A stretch of DNA of 22,476 nt from positions 1 to 22,476 of the forward strand of contig JBGPML010000009.1 of NCBI GenBank assembly GCA_041486955.1, read 5' to 3'. The notes under the pieces are model-generated. The model saw only the letters and a program-made list of their open reading frames with translations. It made no database searches and was not told the origin of the DNA. Origin of the DNA: JBGPML01 sp041486955 (GTDB taxonomy: Bacteria > Patescibacteriota > UBA1384 > 2-12-FULL-50-11 > DASWYB01). The first letter of the stretch is position 1, and every line of letters begins with the position of its first letter. A program made the translations under genes and the position numbers. Positions 7,203 through 13,721 of this stretch are shown here, one piece after another.

Positions 7203-9878
7203 TCAGGTTTGCGCGCCATGACATTTTTTGTACTTCTTGCCACTCCCGCAATGGCAGGGCTCGTTGCGGCCGATCCGCCGACCGGCGGATTGTTCTTCCG
7301 ACTTTGCAATCGCTTCGGATTCTTTTTCGTGTTCCTGAACGACTGCTTGGACTTGTCCCATTGCATCATCAACATTTTGACTCGTCGGGATTATGCCGCC
7401 GCCAGCCAACGATTCATCCGCTCCTTGATATTGGAGATTCTGGGTCGGGGCTTGGGGCTGTGGTGGTTGATTGGTAATTTCCATTCTGAGGAGGTTTTGG
7501 ACTACTTCAGCTTCAATGGCGGCGAGTAATCGTTCAAAAAGGCCATAAGCTTCGCGCTTATATTCAACTAATGGATCAACCTGACCGTAGCCACGCAAAT
7601 GTATACCGGTGCGTAATTCTTCCATTTGATTCAAGTGCTCAATCCAATATTGATCAATCGTTCGAAGATAGATAAATCGCTCAGCCTGTTGGACAATCGG
7701 TAATCCGTATTGAGTTGTCTTTTCCTCATATTTTGTTCGTTCTTCGTCATGCATCAAGTTGGTCAATTCTTGGTGCAGCCAAGTTTCGGTTTCGAACGGA
7801 TTCTTACCTTCTTCTGTTGGTTCGCCGAGAGTGAGAATTTTCTTTCGTTTACGATAAATAACTTCGCGGTGCTTATTCATGACATCGTCGTATTCCACCA
7901 CGTGTTTGCGAATATCAAAGTTATGACCTTCGACCCGTTTTTGCGCACTCTCAATTGAGCGAGTAATCAGTTGGTGTTGGATTGGTTGATCTTCAGGTAA
8001 CCCGAGTTTATCCATCATATTTTTTAGTCGGTCACCACCGAAAATACGCATGAGATCGTCTTCCATGGAAATATAGAATCGGGTCATACCAGGATCTCCC
8101 TGCCGACCGGATCGTCCACGAAGCTGATTATCAATCCGTCGTGATTCGTGCCGTTCCGTGCCGATCACATACAATCCACCGGCTTGTTTGGTAGCTTCAT
8201 GCTCTTTTTGCCACTCGGCGTACGCCTCAGGGTCTTCTTTGCTCGGTGGCGAACCCCCTAAAATAATGTCAACACCACGACCAGCCATATTGGTCGCGAC
8301 GGTAACAGTGCCGGGTTTTCCAGCATTCATAATCACCTTGGCTTCTCGTTCGTGATATTTCGCATTTAAAACCTGGTGTTTAATGCCTGATTGATTAAGC
8401 AAACGCGAGAGACGTTCTGATTTGGCGACGGAGATAGTCCCAACCAACACGGGCTGACCTTTTTGCTGAGACTCAAGTATATCCTGCATGACTGCGTTTA
8501 ACTTGGCTCCCTCGGTTTTATAAATAAGATCTTGTAAATCTTTTCGAACAATGGGCCGATGGGTTGGGACAACCACAACATCGAGCTGATAAATTTTCCA
8601 GAATTCTTCAGCTTCTGTCGCGGCGGTTCCTGTCATACCAGCCAATTTTGGATAAATGCGGAACAAATTTTGGAACGAAATTGTCGCTAAGGTTTCGCTC
8701 TCGCGTTTAACTTCCACCCCTTCTTTCGCCTCAATCGCCTGGTGTAAGCCTTCACTATAACGCCGGCCTGGCATCATACGGCCGGTAAATTCATCAACGA
8801 TCACAACTTCGCCGTCTTTAACAACATAGTCTTTGTTTTTCTTAAAAATCGCCCAGGCTTTCATGGCCTCTTCAAGGTGATGAACGAGCAGAATATTGTC
8901 GCTCTCATACAAGTGTTCAACCCCGAGGGCTTGTTCCACCTTGACAATCCCGCTATCAGTAATTGAGACAGCGCGCGCTTTTTCATCGATAGTATAGTCT
9001 TCTTCGGCCTTGAGCCGTGGGACGATTTGGGCGAATTGTGAATATAAACTTGCACTTTCCGCGGCTGGTCCGGAAATGATCAGAGGCGTACGAGCTTCGT
9101 CAATTAAAATACTGTCAACTTCGTCAACAATAGCAAAGTAAAACGGACGCATGCGTAAATTAGCTTCGGCATATTCCATATTGTCGCGAAGGTAATCAAA
9201 GCCAAACTCATTGTTCGTGCCGTAGGTAATGTCGGCTCGGTAGGCCTCGGGACGTGTAATCGCTCGCATTGATTTGAGCCGTGGGTCAGTTTCACCTTCA
9301 ATCATGCAATCGGGATCGTACATAAATGAGGATTCATGACCAATATAAGCGACGCTTAAGCCCAACATGTGATATAACGGGCCGTTCCAGCCGGCGTCAC
9401 GTTTCGCCAGATAGTCGTTCACCGTAACTAAATGTGCGCCTTCGCCAACTAAGGCATTAAGGACGAGCGGCAACGTTGCAACGAGGGTCTTTCCTTCACC
9501 GGTTTTCATTTCAGCAATTTTACCCTGGTGAAGAATCATGCCACCCATCAGTTGTTCGTCGTAATGACGCATCCCGAGGGTACGACTGGCGGCTTCTCTC
9601 GTAAAAGCAAAAACCCGCGGCAAATAATCGTCGAGAAGTTTTTGCGCCTTTCGTTTCAAGGCAGTAGCATCGCTTCCGCCGGCTGGCGGATCAGATTTTA
9701 GTTCAGAATATTTGGAACGAACTTCGTCTTTAATGGCTCGAAATTGTTCAGATAATTCAGTATCAGACAACCCTTGAAGTTCAGGTTCGAGGGCAGTGAT
9801 TTGGGTAATAATTGGCTTTAAGCGACGAACATCGCCTCGAGTAGTATCCTTAATTAACGGAGTAAATAATTTAATCAT
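7203..9878 (-). CDS. secA: SecA preprotein translocase ATPase
   Basis: 891 residues, a full-length SecA. Order of landmarks: N-terminal helix region; Walker A in MKTGEGKTLVATLP (about residues 105-118); DEVDSILIDEARTPL (Walker B, DEAD-like); the preprotein cross-linking region; GMTGTAATEAEEFWKIY; TNMAGRGVDI and QLRGRSGRQGDPG of nucleotide-binding domain 2; the helical scaffold and wing; and a C-terminal SEC-C zinc motif CHCGSGKKYKKCH. It drives Sec-dependent export at SecYEG, needed by every exported protein here. PPAGGS (about residues 64-69), encoded by a palindromic element, is an extra segment before KRKAQKLLDDYLPRVFAF relative to ordinary SecA. The start ATG has no clear ribosome-binding site; TAAAAT at 9889-9894 could be a -10 box for a near-leaderless transcript. 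Stop is TGA. Confidence 0.97.
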   Translation of the reverse strand: MIKLFTPLIKDTTRGDVRRLKPIITQITALEPELQGLSDTELSEQFRAIKDEVRSKYSELKSDPPAGGSDATALKRKAQKLLDDYLPRVFAFTREAASRTLGMRHYDEQLMGGMILHQGKIAEMKTGEGKTLVATLPLVLNALVGEGAHLVTVNDYLAKRDAGWNGPLYHMLGLSVAYIGHESSFMYDPDCMIEGETDPRLKSMRAITRPEAYRADITYGTNNEFGFDYLRDNMEYAEANLRMRPFYFAIVDEVDSILIDEARTPLIISGPAAESASLYSQFAQIVPRLKAEEDYTIDEKARAVSITDSGIVKVEQALGVEHLYESDNILLVHHLEEAMKAWAIFKKNKDYVVKDGEVVIVDEFTGRMMPGRRYSEGLHQAIEAKEGVEVKRESETLATISFQNLFRIYPKLAGMTGTAATEAEEFWKIYQLDVVVVPTHRPIVRKDLQDLIYKTEGAKLNAVMQDILESQQKGQPVLVGTISVAKSERLSRLLNQSGIKHQVLNAKYHEREAKVIMNAGKPGTVTVATNMAGRGVDIILGGSPPSKEDPEAYAEWQKEHEATKQAGGLYVIGTERHESRRIDNQLRGRSGRQGDPGMTRFYISMEDDLMRIFGGDRLKNMMDKLGLPEDQPIQHQLITRSIESAQKRVEGHNFDIRKHVVEYDDVMNKHREVIYRKRKKILTLGEPTEEGKNPFETETWLHQELTNLMHDEERTKYEEKTTQYGLPIVQQAERFIYLRTIDQYWIEHLNQMEELRTGIHLRGYGQVDPLVEYKREAYGLFERLLAAIEAEVVQNLLRMEITNQPPQPQAPTQNLQYQGADESLAGGGIIPTSQNVDDAMGQVQAVVQEHEKESEAIAKSEEQSAGRRIGRNEPCHCGSGKKYKKCHGAQT
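7273..7290. repeat. Variant palindrome ATCCGCCG-AC-CGGCGGAT in the secA 3' end
   Basis: Two 8-nt arms separated by AC. It resembles the TCCGCC...GGCGGA palindrome found elsewhere but is read in a different frame (SAGRRI rather than PPAGG) just upstream of the SEC-C motif. Part of the encoded sequence (RRIGRNEPC) matches what SecA proteins normally have there, so membership of the repeat family is uncertain. Confidence 0.45.
9675..9690. repeat. Palindromic in-gene element (SecA N-terminal copy)
   Basis: TCCGCCGGCTGGCGGA, one base off the perfect palindrome seen at 2679 and 22238. On the minus strand it is read GAT CCG CCA GCC GGC GGA AGC, giving D-PPAGG-S inside the SecA N-terminal region. 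Confidence 0.8.
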
Positions 9879-10157
9879 ATACGTGTGTATTTTACCTGAA
9901 ATAGGACAAAAATAACAGGGGACGATGCTATGTCACAATAAACAAACTACCGGCTCGAGGGCCGGTAGAAAGTGGAAGTAATGGGGAATTAACTGACGGC
10001 CTTTATGTTTTATTCCCAAACGTCAGTCAATTCCCAACCCAATAATAGCATGAGCAGAAAAGTAGAGTCCGGAAGCAGATACTGATGCATACGTGTCAGC
10101 GCTTTTGCCCGTATCCACCAGTTCCGCAGGGTCTGCCCCGGACCTTTTTAGCGTAAC
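9879..10157. other. Gene-free multi-helix region between secA and the hpf-proximal RNA (possible structured RNA)
   Basis: No plausible reading frame. Four paired elements are visible: CTACCGGC/GCCGGTAG (9947-9954 with 9961-9968); a 14-bp stem with one mismatch, GGGAATTaACTGACG (9984-9998) with CGTCAGTcAATTCCC (10021-10035); ATGCTAT (9925-9931) with ATAGCAT (10045-10051), which encloses the first two as a three-way junction; and a long rod closed by GTCCGG (10067-10072) with CCGGAC (10138-10143). Direction is ambiguous: on the plus strand the last stem is followed by TTTTT (10145-10149); on the minus strand the first is followed by TTTGTTT. I could not match it to RNase P, tmRNA, SRP or 6S RNA signatures. 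Confidence 0.5.
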
Positions 10158-10178
10158 AAAAAACAGCGTCTAGCGCTG
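10158..10178 (-). terminator. Rho-independent terminator of the hpf-downstream RNA
   Basis: On the minus strand CAGCG and CGCTG form a 5-bp stem around CTAGA and are followed directly by TTTTTT (plus-strand A6 at 10158-10163). The stem is short but the T-tract is clean. Confidence 0.6.
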
Positions 10179-10373
10179 CATTAGAGTGTTTTCGTAAGAG
10201 AACAGTAATGGCTACGTATAACCCGTACTGTCCTCCCACGAAGGGAGGTTTTGATAAGGTTCACCTTGGCCCAGCACCATCACAGGTCTCTACCGTTATT
10301 CCATCTTCGGCGTGAGATAGTAATACACTTTCTATCTGGTACAAACCTCAGATGGTGCTGGGTTATGGTGACC
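10158..10373 (-). ncRNA. Candidate structured RNA of about 210 nt downstream of hpf
   Basis: A gene-free stretch bounded by a strong promoter (10376-10404) and an intrinsic terminator (10158-10178), both on the minus strand. The 5' part folds as a long rod: GGTCACC (10373-10367) pairs with GGTGaACC (10265-10258), then the 12-bp stem CCCAGCACCATC with GATGGTGCTGGG (10362-10351 with 10281-10270), then AGATAG/CTATCT (10337-10315). The 3' part holds a CCTCCC/GGGAGG hairpin (10248-10232), an ACAGTA/TACTGT hairpin (10231-10202) whose loop GGGTTAT can pair with ATAACCC near the 5' end, then the terminator. Position next to a RaiA/HPF gene recalls the raiA-motif RNA of Firmicutes and Actinobacteria, but that lies upstream of raiA and I cannot confirm its consensus. 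The RNA is predicted, not identified. Confidence 0.6.
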
Positions 10374-10375
10374 AC

Positions 10376-10404
10376 ACTATACCATACTCGGGCAAAAAAG
10401 TCAA
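10376..10404 (-). promoter_or_regulatory. Sigma70-type promoter between hpf and the candidate RNA
   Basis: TTGACT (10404-10399) and TATAGT (10381-10376) with an exact 17-nt spacer on the minus strand; each hexamer is 5 of 6 to consensus. It lies directly after the hpf stop codon (10409-10411) and points away from hpf into the gene-free region, so predicted transcription begins near 10369-10373. Confidence 0.75.
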
Positions 10405-10408
10405 CACT

Positions 10409-10777
10409 CTAGAGCTCGTCGCGATTAACTTCATCAGCGACTATTACTTTAACTGGTTCTCCGTTATAACTGTGATCGGTTAGTTTGTCTTTGCGTTTGC
10501 TTAACTCCTCGTCAAGTTTGTCTAAGACTCGATCAACCGCTTCTAAGAATGTTTCGCCATGACAAACAAATCGGATGACTGGCTTTACACCAGGAATATC
10601 GACTAATACTTCCGCTTCTTTGTCGCCATCGGCCTGGGCCCGTGGAAGCTGATTAAGCTCCATTTCCATAAATGTCTGATCCGGAACAAGAGGTTCGAAT
10701 CGCTTCACTTTCTCGGGAATTGCCTGCTTGAGATCGTCCGGACAATCCATATGACGGCACTTGAGTTGAAAATTCAT
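10409..10777 (-). CDS. hpf: Ribosome hibernation promoting factor (HPF/RaiA/YfiA family)
   Basis: 122 residues, the short form with only the N-terminal S30AE domain. It begins MNFQLKCRHMDCPDDLKQAI, matching the family start in which a beta strand leads into a helix after a D-x-x-x-L-K pattern. KVKRFEPLVPD, the acidic strand region EAEVLVDIPG, and the long helix TFLEAVDRVLDKLDEELSKRKDKL follow as expected. Family members bind the small subunit decoding/mRNA channel and silence ribosomes in starvation. A strong ribosome-binding site (AGGAGGT, about 4 nt before ATG) fixes the start. The C-terminal dimerising domain of long HPF is absent. It lies upstream of secA on the same strand, an hpf-secA order also known in Firmicutes, but here a gene-free structured region separates them. 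Confidence 0.9.
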   Translation of the reverse strand: MNFQLKCRHMDCPDDLKQAIPEKVKRFEPLVPDQTFMEMELNQLPRAQADGDKEAEVLVDIPGVKPVIRFVCHGETFLEAVDRVLDKLDEELSKRKDKLTDHSYNGEPVKVIVADEVNRDEL

Positions 10778-10798
10778 GAGACCTCCTAGCTTATTTAA

Positions 10799-10827
10799 GC
10801 CATATCACACTTGCTGTGAGTTGTCAG
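10799..10827 (-). promoter_or_regulatory. Candidate promoter for hpf
   Basis: On the minus strand CTGACA (5 of 6 to -35 consensus) is followed after 17 nt by TATGGC preceded by TGA, giving an extended -10 element (TGnTAT). It sits about 20 nt upstream of the AGGAGGT ribosome-binding site. Confidence 0.45.
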
Positions 10828-10911
10828 TAAGCAGGCAAAAGAGTACATTTAAGATCGTCCTTGATAAATGAATCGGTTGCAACTATTATCGGGTTACGAA
10901 GGAAACCTATT

Positions 10912-11406
10912 ATGACACGTAAAACATCTCCAGGAATAATTGTGCTCGGTCTGGTTGTAGTGGCTATTATTGTCTATGCATTGATGTCTTCAGGTAATAA
11001 ATCAACAACGTCATCAACAAGCGGTTCGAGCGATACTGAAATTCAGATGAAAACTGTCTTTAAGGACGCTGATTTACAACAAAATCAGCCACAGAATTTG
11101 GTGATTAAAAGTGCTGATGAATGGAAAAGTAAACTGGGTAAAGACGCGCCATCAACGATAAATTTTGACGATAGCATGGTGATTGCCGTATTTGATGGGC
11201 AAAAGAGCTCTGGCGGAAGTGATATAGAAATAAAGAAAATCGTCGACCACGACAATAATATAGAAGTCGATGTTGAAGAAACTACTCCCGGGTCAAGTTG
11301 TATTACAACGAGTGTAATTGATTATCCAAGCCATATCGTGACAATCCCTCAGTCAGACAAATCGGTTAGCTTTAAGATGACAGAAACAACAAAGGAGTGT
11401 AATTAA
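10912..11406 (+). CDS. Membrane-anchored protein with PrcB_C-like domain
   Basis: 164 residues from the ATG at 10912-10914. A longer frame starts at 10861, but AAGGA lies 8 nt before the inner ATG and the inner start gives a normal anchor: basic MTRKTS then a transmembrane segment (PGIIVLGLVVVAIIVYAL). A Ser/Thr-rich linker follows, then a domain with INFDDSMVIAVFDGQKSSGG, DIEIKKIVDHDNNIEVDVEE, PGSSCITTSVIDYPSHIVTI. This pattern (GxxxSGG strand, then a P-G-x-x-C and P-x-H-x-V-x-I ending) resembles the C-terminal domain of Treponema PrcB, a protease-complex partner. Function here is unknown, presumably extracytoplasmic. Two cysteines (SSC, KEC at the end) could pair. The stop overlaps the first bases of the structured element at 11405-11526. 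Confidence 0.72.
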   Translation: MTRKTSPGIIVLGLVVVAIIVYALMSSGNKSTTSSTSGSSDTEIQMKTVFKDADLQQNQPQNLVIKSADEWKSKLGKDAPSTINFDDSMVIAVFDGQKSSGGSDIEIKKIVDHDNNIEVDVEETTPGSSCITTSVIDYPSHIVTIPQSDKSVSFKMTETTKECN

Positions 11407-11526
11407 AATTCACGAAATTGAGTATAGTTCAAGGAATCACTGAGTAGTGCAGTGAAACGTACCTAAATGTACGTCGAACGAGCCACGGAAGTGATGACGT
11501 AGAAATATGTCAATTTCGTGAATTTT
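11405..11526. ncRNA. Structured 122-nt element, copy 1 (candidate RNA, possibly also a bidirectional terminator)
   Basis: The ends form a perfect 17-bp stem (AAAATTCACGAAATTGA, 11405-11421, with its complement at 11510-11526). In the exact middle is ACGTAC-ctaaat-GTACGT (11457-11474). Copy 2 at 16105-16224 shares CGTACYTAAATGTACGTYG, the 3' motif TGACGYAG and the overall spacing, but has a different outer-stem sequence that is also self-complementary. It fills the convergent gap between two genes. Strand is not certain; the shared 3' motif is given as read on the plus strand. Confidence 0.65.
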
Positions 11527-11531
11527 AGAAA

Positions 11532-12380
11532 TTAGTTGAATTTGAAGCTATCGTTAATGTCCGAATCGTAGGGCTTATTATTACTATCGACGAAAACGAA
11601 TTCTTGGCCGACATCCCATTTGGCGAGGGCTTTTTGGGTTGGGCTATATTTGAGAACCGTAATATAATTAATCGGGCATTCCGTATCTTCCAGACTCTTC
11701 CCATCACCTTTAATTTTTACATCAAAAGTACCAGCTTGTTTTGATGCGCTCTTAGCGTCAAAGCTGCAACCTTTGCCGTATTCACTCTTAATAAATTTAT
11801 CGATATCTGCATCATTTGCAGCGCTGGCAATTTTAATTGCGAATCCCTGAGGTAAATTCGTGTTTGATGTATCTTTGGCTAAGGCTAGGGTTGTGGTCGT
11901 CTTCTTACAATTCGTAAATAAGAGATTTGAGGCATCGCCATTACCACCAGACGATTCAATGTAAAATTCAGGCCGGATATATACTACACTCGCATCTTCA
12001 AATGTTTTAAGATTGATTAAACCTGTTTTTACTTTATATAATGTTGCACCATTGCTTTGAGTGGCTTCACACGAAGCATCTTTAGAAACCTGCTTCGGTA
12101 AATTAATGGAAAATCCTAATTTGGGATTGGTGTAAATATTCCAAGTTGCATCGAGAGATTTAAGGCTGGGAGAACTGGAGGTGGATGGAGTGGCAGTTGG
12201 AGAAGCCGTAGCGGTGACTGAAGATGTTGTTGTCGCGGAAGAGGTAGGTGTAGATAATGTCGTTGTGACTTTTGGCGTATTATTTTTACGAATCATATAT
12301 CCAGCACCAATACCCACAGCTACCAGAGCAGCTCCGCTTATTCCAACATACAGCCATTGTTTTTTACTTAACTCCAGCAT
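11532..12380 (-). CDS. Membrane-anchored extracytoplasmic protein, function unknown
   Basis: 282 residues. AGGAG lies 6 nt before the ATG. A short cytosolic start (MLELSKKQW) leads into one transmembrane segment (YVGISGAALVAVGIGAGYMI), then about 45 residues almost purely of Ser, Thr, Pro and Ala, a flexible stalk. The remaining about 210 residues form a soluble domain starting WNIYTNPKLGFSINLPK, a start common in lipoprotein-like CPR and Actinobacteria surface proteins (x-Y-x-N-x-x-x-G-F-S-I-x-x-P). Four cysteines (ASCEAT, TNCKK, KGCSF, TECPI) could form two disulfides. No catalytic motif was recognised. It converges with the PrcB_C-like gene, and the structured element lies between them. 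Confidence 0.78.
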   Translation of the reverse strand: MLELSKKQWLYVGISGAALVAVGIGAGYMIRKNNTPKVTTTLSTPTSSATTTSSVTATASPTATPSTSSSPSLKSLDATWNIYTNPKLGFSINLPKQVSKDASCEATQSNGATLYKVKTGLINLKTFEDASVVYIRPEFYIESSGGNGDASNLLFTNCKKTTTTLALAKDTSNTNLPQGFAIKIASAANDADIDKFIKSEYGKGCSFDAKSASKQAGTFDVKIKGDGKSLEDTECPINYITVLKYSPTQKALAKWDVGQEFVFVDSNNKPYDSDINDSFKFN

Positions 12381-12449
12381 AGTCCGCTCCTTTTATGTTT
12401 CAATTATGTTCTAAGCACACATATAAGTAAATAAGCCAACAGAATTGAG

Positions 12450-13703
12450 TTAACCGATGGTAGTAAAGCCGGTGTAAGGTTGCAGCGTTTTTGGGATCAT
12501 TATGCGGCCATCTTCTTGCTGGCCGTTTTCAAGAATCGCGATTATCATCCGGCCAATTGCCACGGCTGTCCCATTTAAGGTATGCACGAACTCATTTTTA
12601 CCTTCGCTGGTTTTATAGCGAATGTTTAATCGACGGGATTGAAAGTCAGTTGTATTCGAGCAGGAGTGTGTTTCTCGATATTTGTTTTGTCCTGGCATCC
12701 ATGCTTCAATATCAAACTTTTTAGCGGCTTGGAAGCCTAAATCGCCCGTGGCAATTTGGACGACTTGATACGGGAGTTGCAGGGTTTGCATAATTTCTTC
12801 CTCGATACCGAGAATTTTTTCTAATTCAGCGTCCGAATCTTCAGGCTTCACAAAGCTAACCAGTTCAACTTTATCAAACTGATGTTGGCGGAGAATTCCT
12901 TGTGTGTCTTTTCCGTATGACCCAGCTTCACGCCGAAAACAGGTCGAAAACCCGACATATCGCTTTGGTAAATCCTTTTCCATGAGCAGTTCGTCTTTGT
13001 GATAAGCAACTAAAGCCATTTCACTTGTCCCAATGAGGTAGAGGTTATCTTGGGTCTTATAGACCTCACTTCCGCCGGCTGGCGGCTCCGCGTCCTGAGA
13101 TTTAGAAAGATAGCCTGTTCCAGCCGCTGTATCCTCATTAACCAGTTGTGGGGTAATCATCGGAGTAAAGCCATGCTTTTGAGCGATATCCAGAGCCAAT
13201 CGAATTAAGGCGAATTCTAAGAGAACCGCTTGGTTTTTCAGATAGTTAAATCGTGATTCAGCGACTTTCACCGCTCGTTGTATATCGATCAGATCGTATT
13301 GTTCGGCTAATTCAACATGATCTTTTGGATTGGTTAATTGAGGTGCTTCACCTTCTTTTCTGATGACCACGTTAGCTGATTCGTCAGGCCCAATTGGGCT
13401 ATCGGCAGAAGGAATATTAGGTAAAGAGGCTAAAATAGTTTTAACTTGCTCTGACTTTTCTTTATAGTGTTGGTCAAGCGATTCAAGTTTCTGCTTAATC
13501 TGACGTCCTTGATCCGCAGCATGGGGGCCCATAGCTGCAATTTTATTTCGCTCCGCCCGCAGCGATTCAATTTCTGCTAGGATAGAGCGAGATTCTTCGT
13601 CTAAAGGAAGTAATTGATCAATAAGTCCCGAATCAAAACCCTTAGCCTGAAGCCCTTGTTTAACTTGGTCGGGATTTTCGCGAATAAATTTAATGTCTAA
13701 CAT
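12450..13703 (-). CDS. serS: Seryl-tRNA synthetase (SerRS, class II)
   Basis: 417 residues. The N-terminal tRNA-binding coiled-coil arm spans about residues 30-100 (ILAEIESLRAERNKIAAMG and following). The class II catalytic core shows motif 2 in CFRREAGSYGKDTQGILRQH with QFDKVELV after it, and motif 3 in NGTAVAIGRMIIAILENGQQ near the C-terminus; SCSNTTDFQSRRLNIRY is also SerRS-typical. It charges tRNA-Ser and supplies Ser-tRNA-Sec where that exists. An extra PPAGGS, encoded by a palindrome, interrupts the stretch between GTGYLSKSQ and VYKTQDNLYLIGTSE, where other SerRS have only a short acidic loop. GGAG lies 5 nt before ATG. Third gene of a probable lysS-phosphatase-serS transcript, 18 nt after the phosphatase stop. 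Confidence 0.96.
   Translation of the reverse strand: MLDIKFIRENPDQVKQGLQAKGFDSGLIDQLLPLDEESRSILAEIESLRAERNKIAAMGPHAADQGRQIKQKLESLDQHYKEKSEQVKTILASLPNIPSADSPIGPDESANVVIRKEGEAPQLTNPKDHVELAEQYDLIDIQRAVKVAESRFNYLKNQAVLLEFALIRLALDIAQKHGFTPMITPQLVNEDTAAGTGYLSKSQDAEPPAGGSEVYKTQDNLYLIGTSEMALVAYHKDELLMEKDLPKRYVGFSTCFRREAGSYGKDTQGILRQHQFDKVELVSFVKPEDSDAELEKILGIEEEIMQTLQLPYQVVQIATGDLGFQAAKKFDIEAWMPGQNKYRETHSCSNTTDFQSRRLNIRYKTSEGKNEFVHTLNGTAVAIGRMIIAILENGQQEDGRIMIPKTLQPYTGFTTIG
13072..13085. repeat. Palindromic in-gene element (SerRS copy)
   Basis: CCGCCGGCTGGCGG; the flanking T is kept on the left but the right-hand A is C, so the arms are 5 bp here. On the minus strand it is read GAG CCG CCA GCC GGC GGA AGT, giving E-PPAGG-S in a loop of the SerRS catalytic domain. 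Confidence 0.75.
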
Positions 13704-13721
13704 GGTATCTCCATCCTCTAT

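Noticed and set aside
7187..7375. Minus-strand frame containing PPVGG
   Set aside because: It lies over the SecA SEC-C coding end in another frame; the SecA frame is unmistakable. Kept only as a note on the palindrome's frame choice.
9917..10373. RNase P RNA, tmRNA, SRP RNA or 6S RNA
   Set aside because: I looked for the RNase P CR-I/CR-V sequences, a tmRNA T-arm with CCA end and tag frame, the SRP GGAA-tip with its conserved bulge, and a single-hairpin 6S form; none was found by eye. A covariance search could still overturn this.
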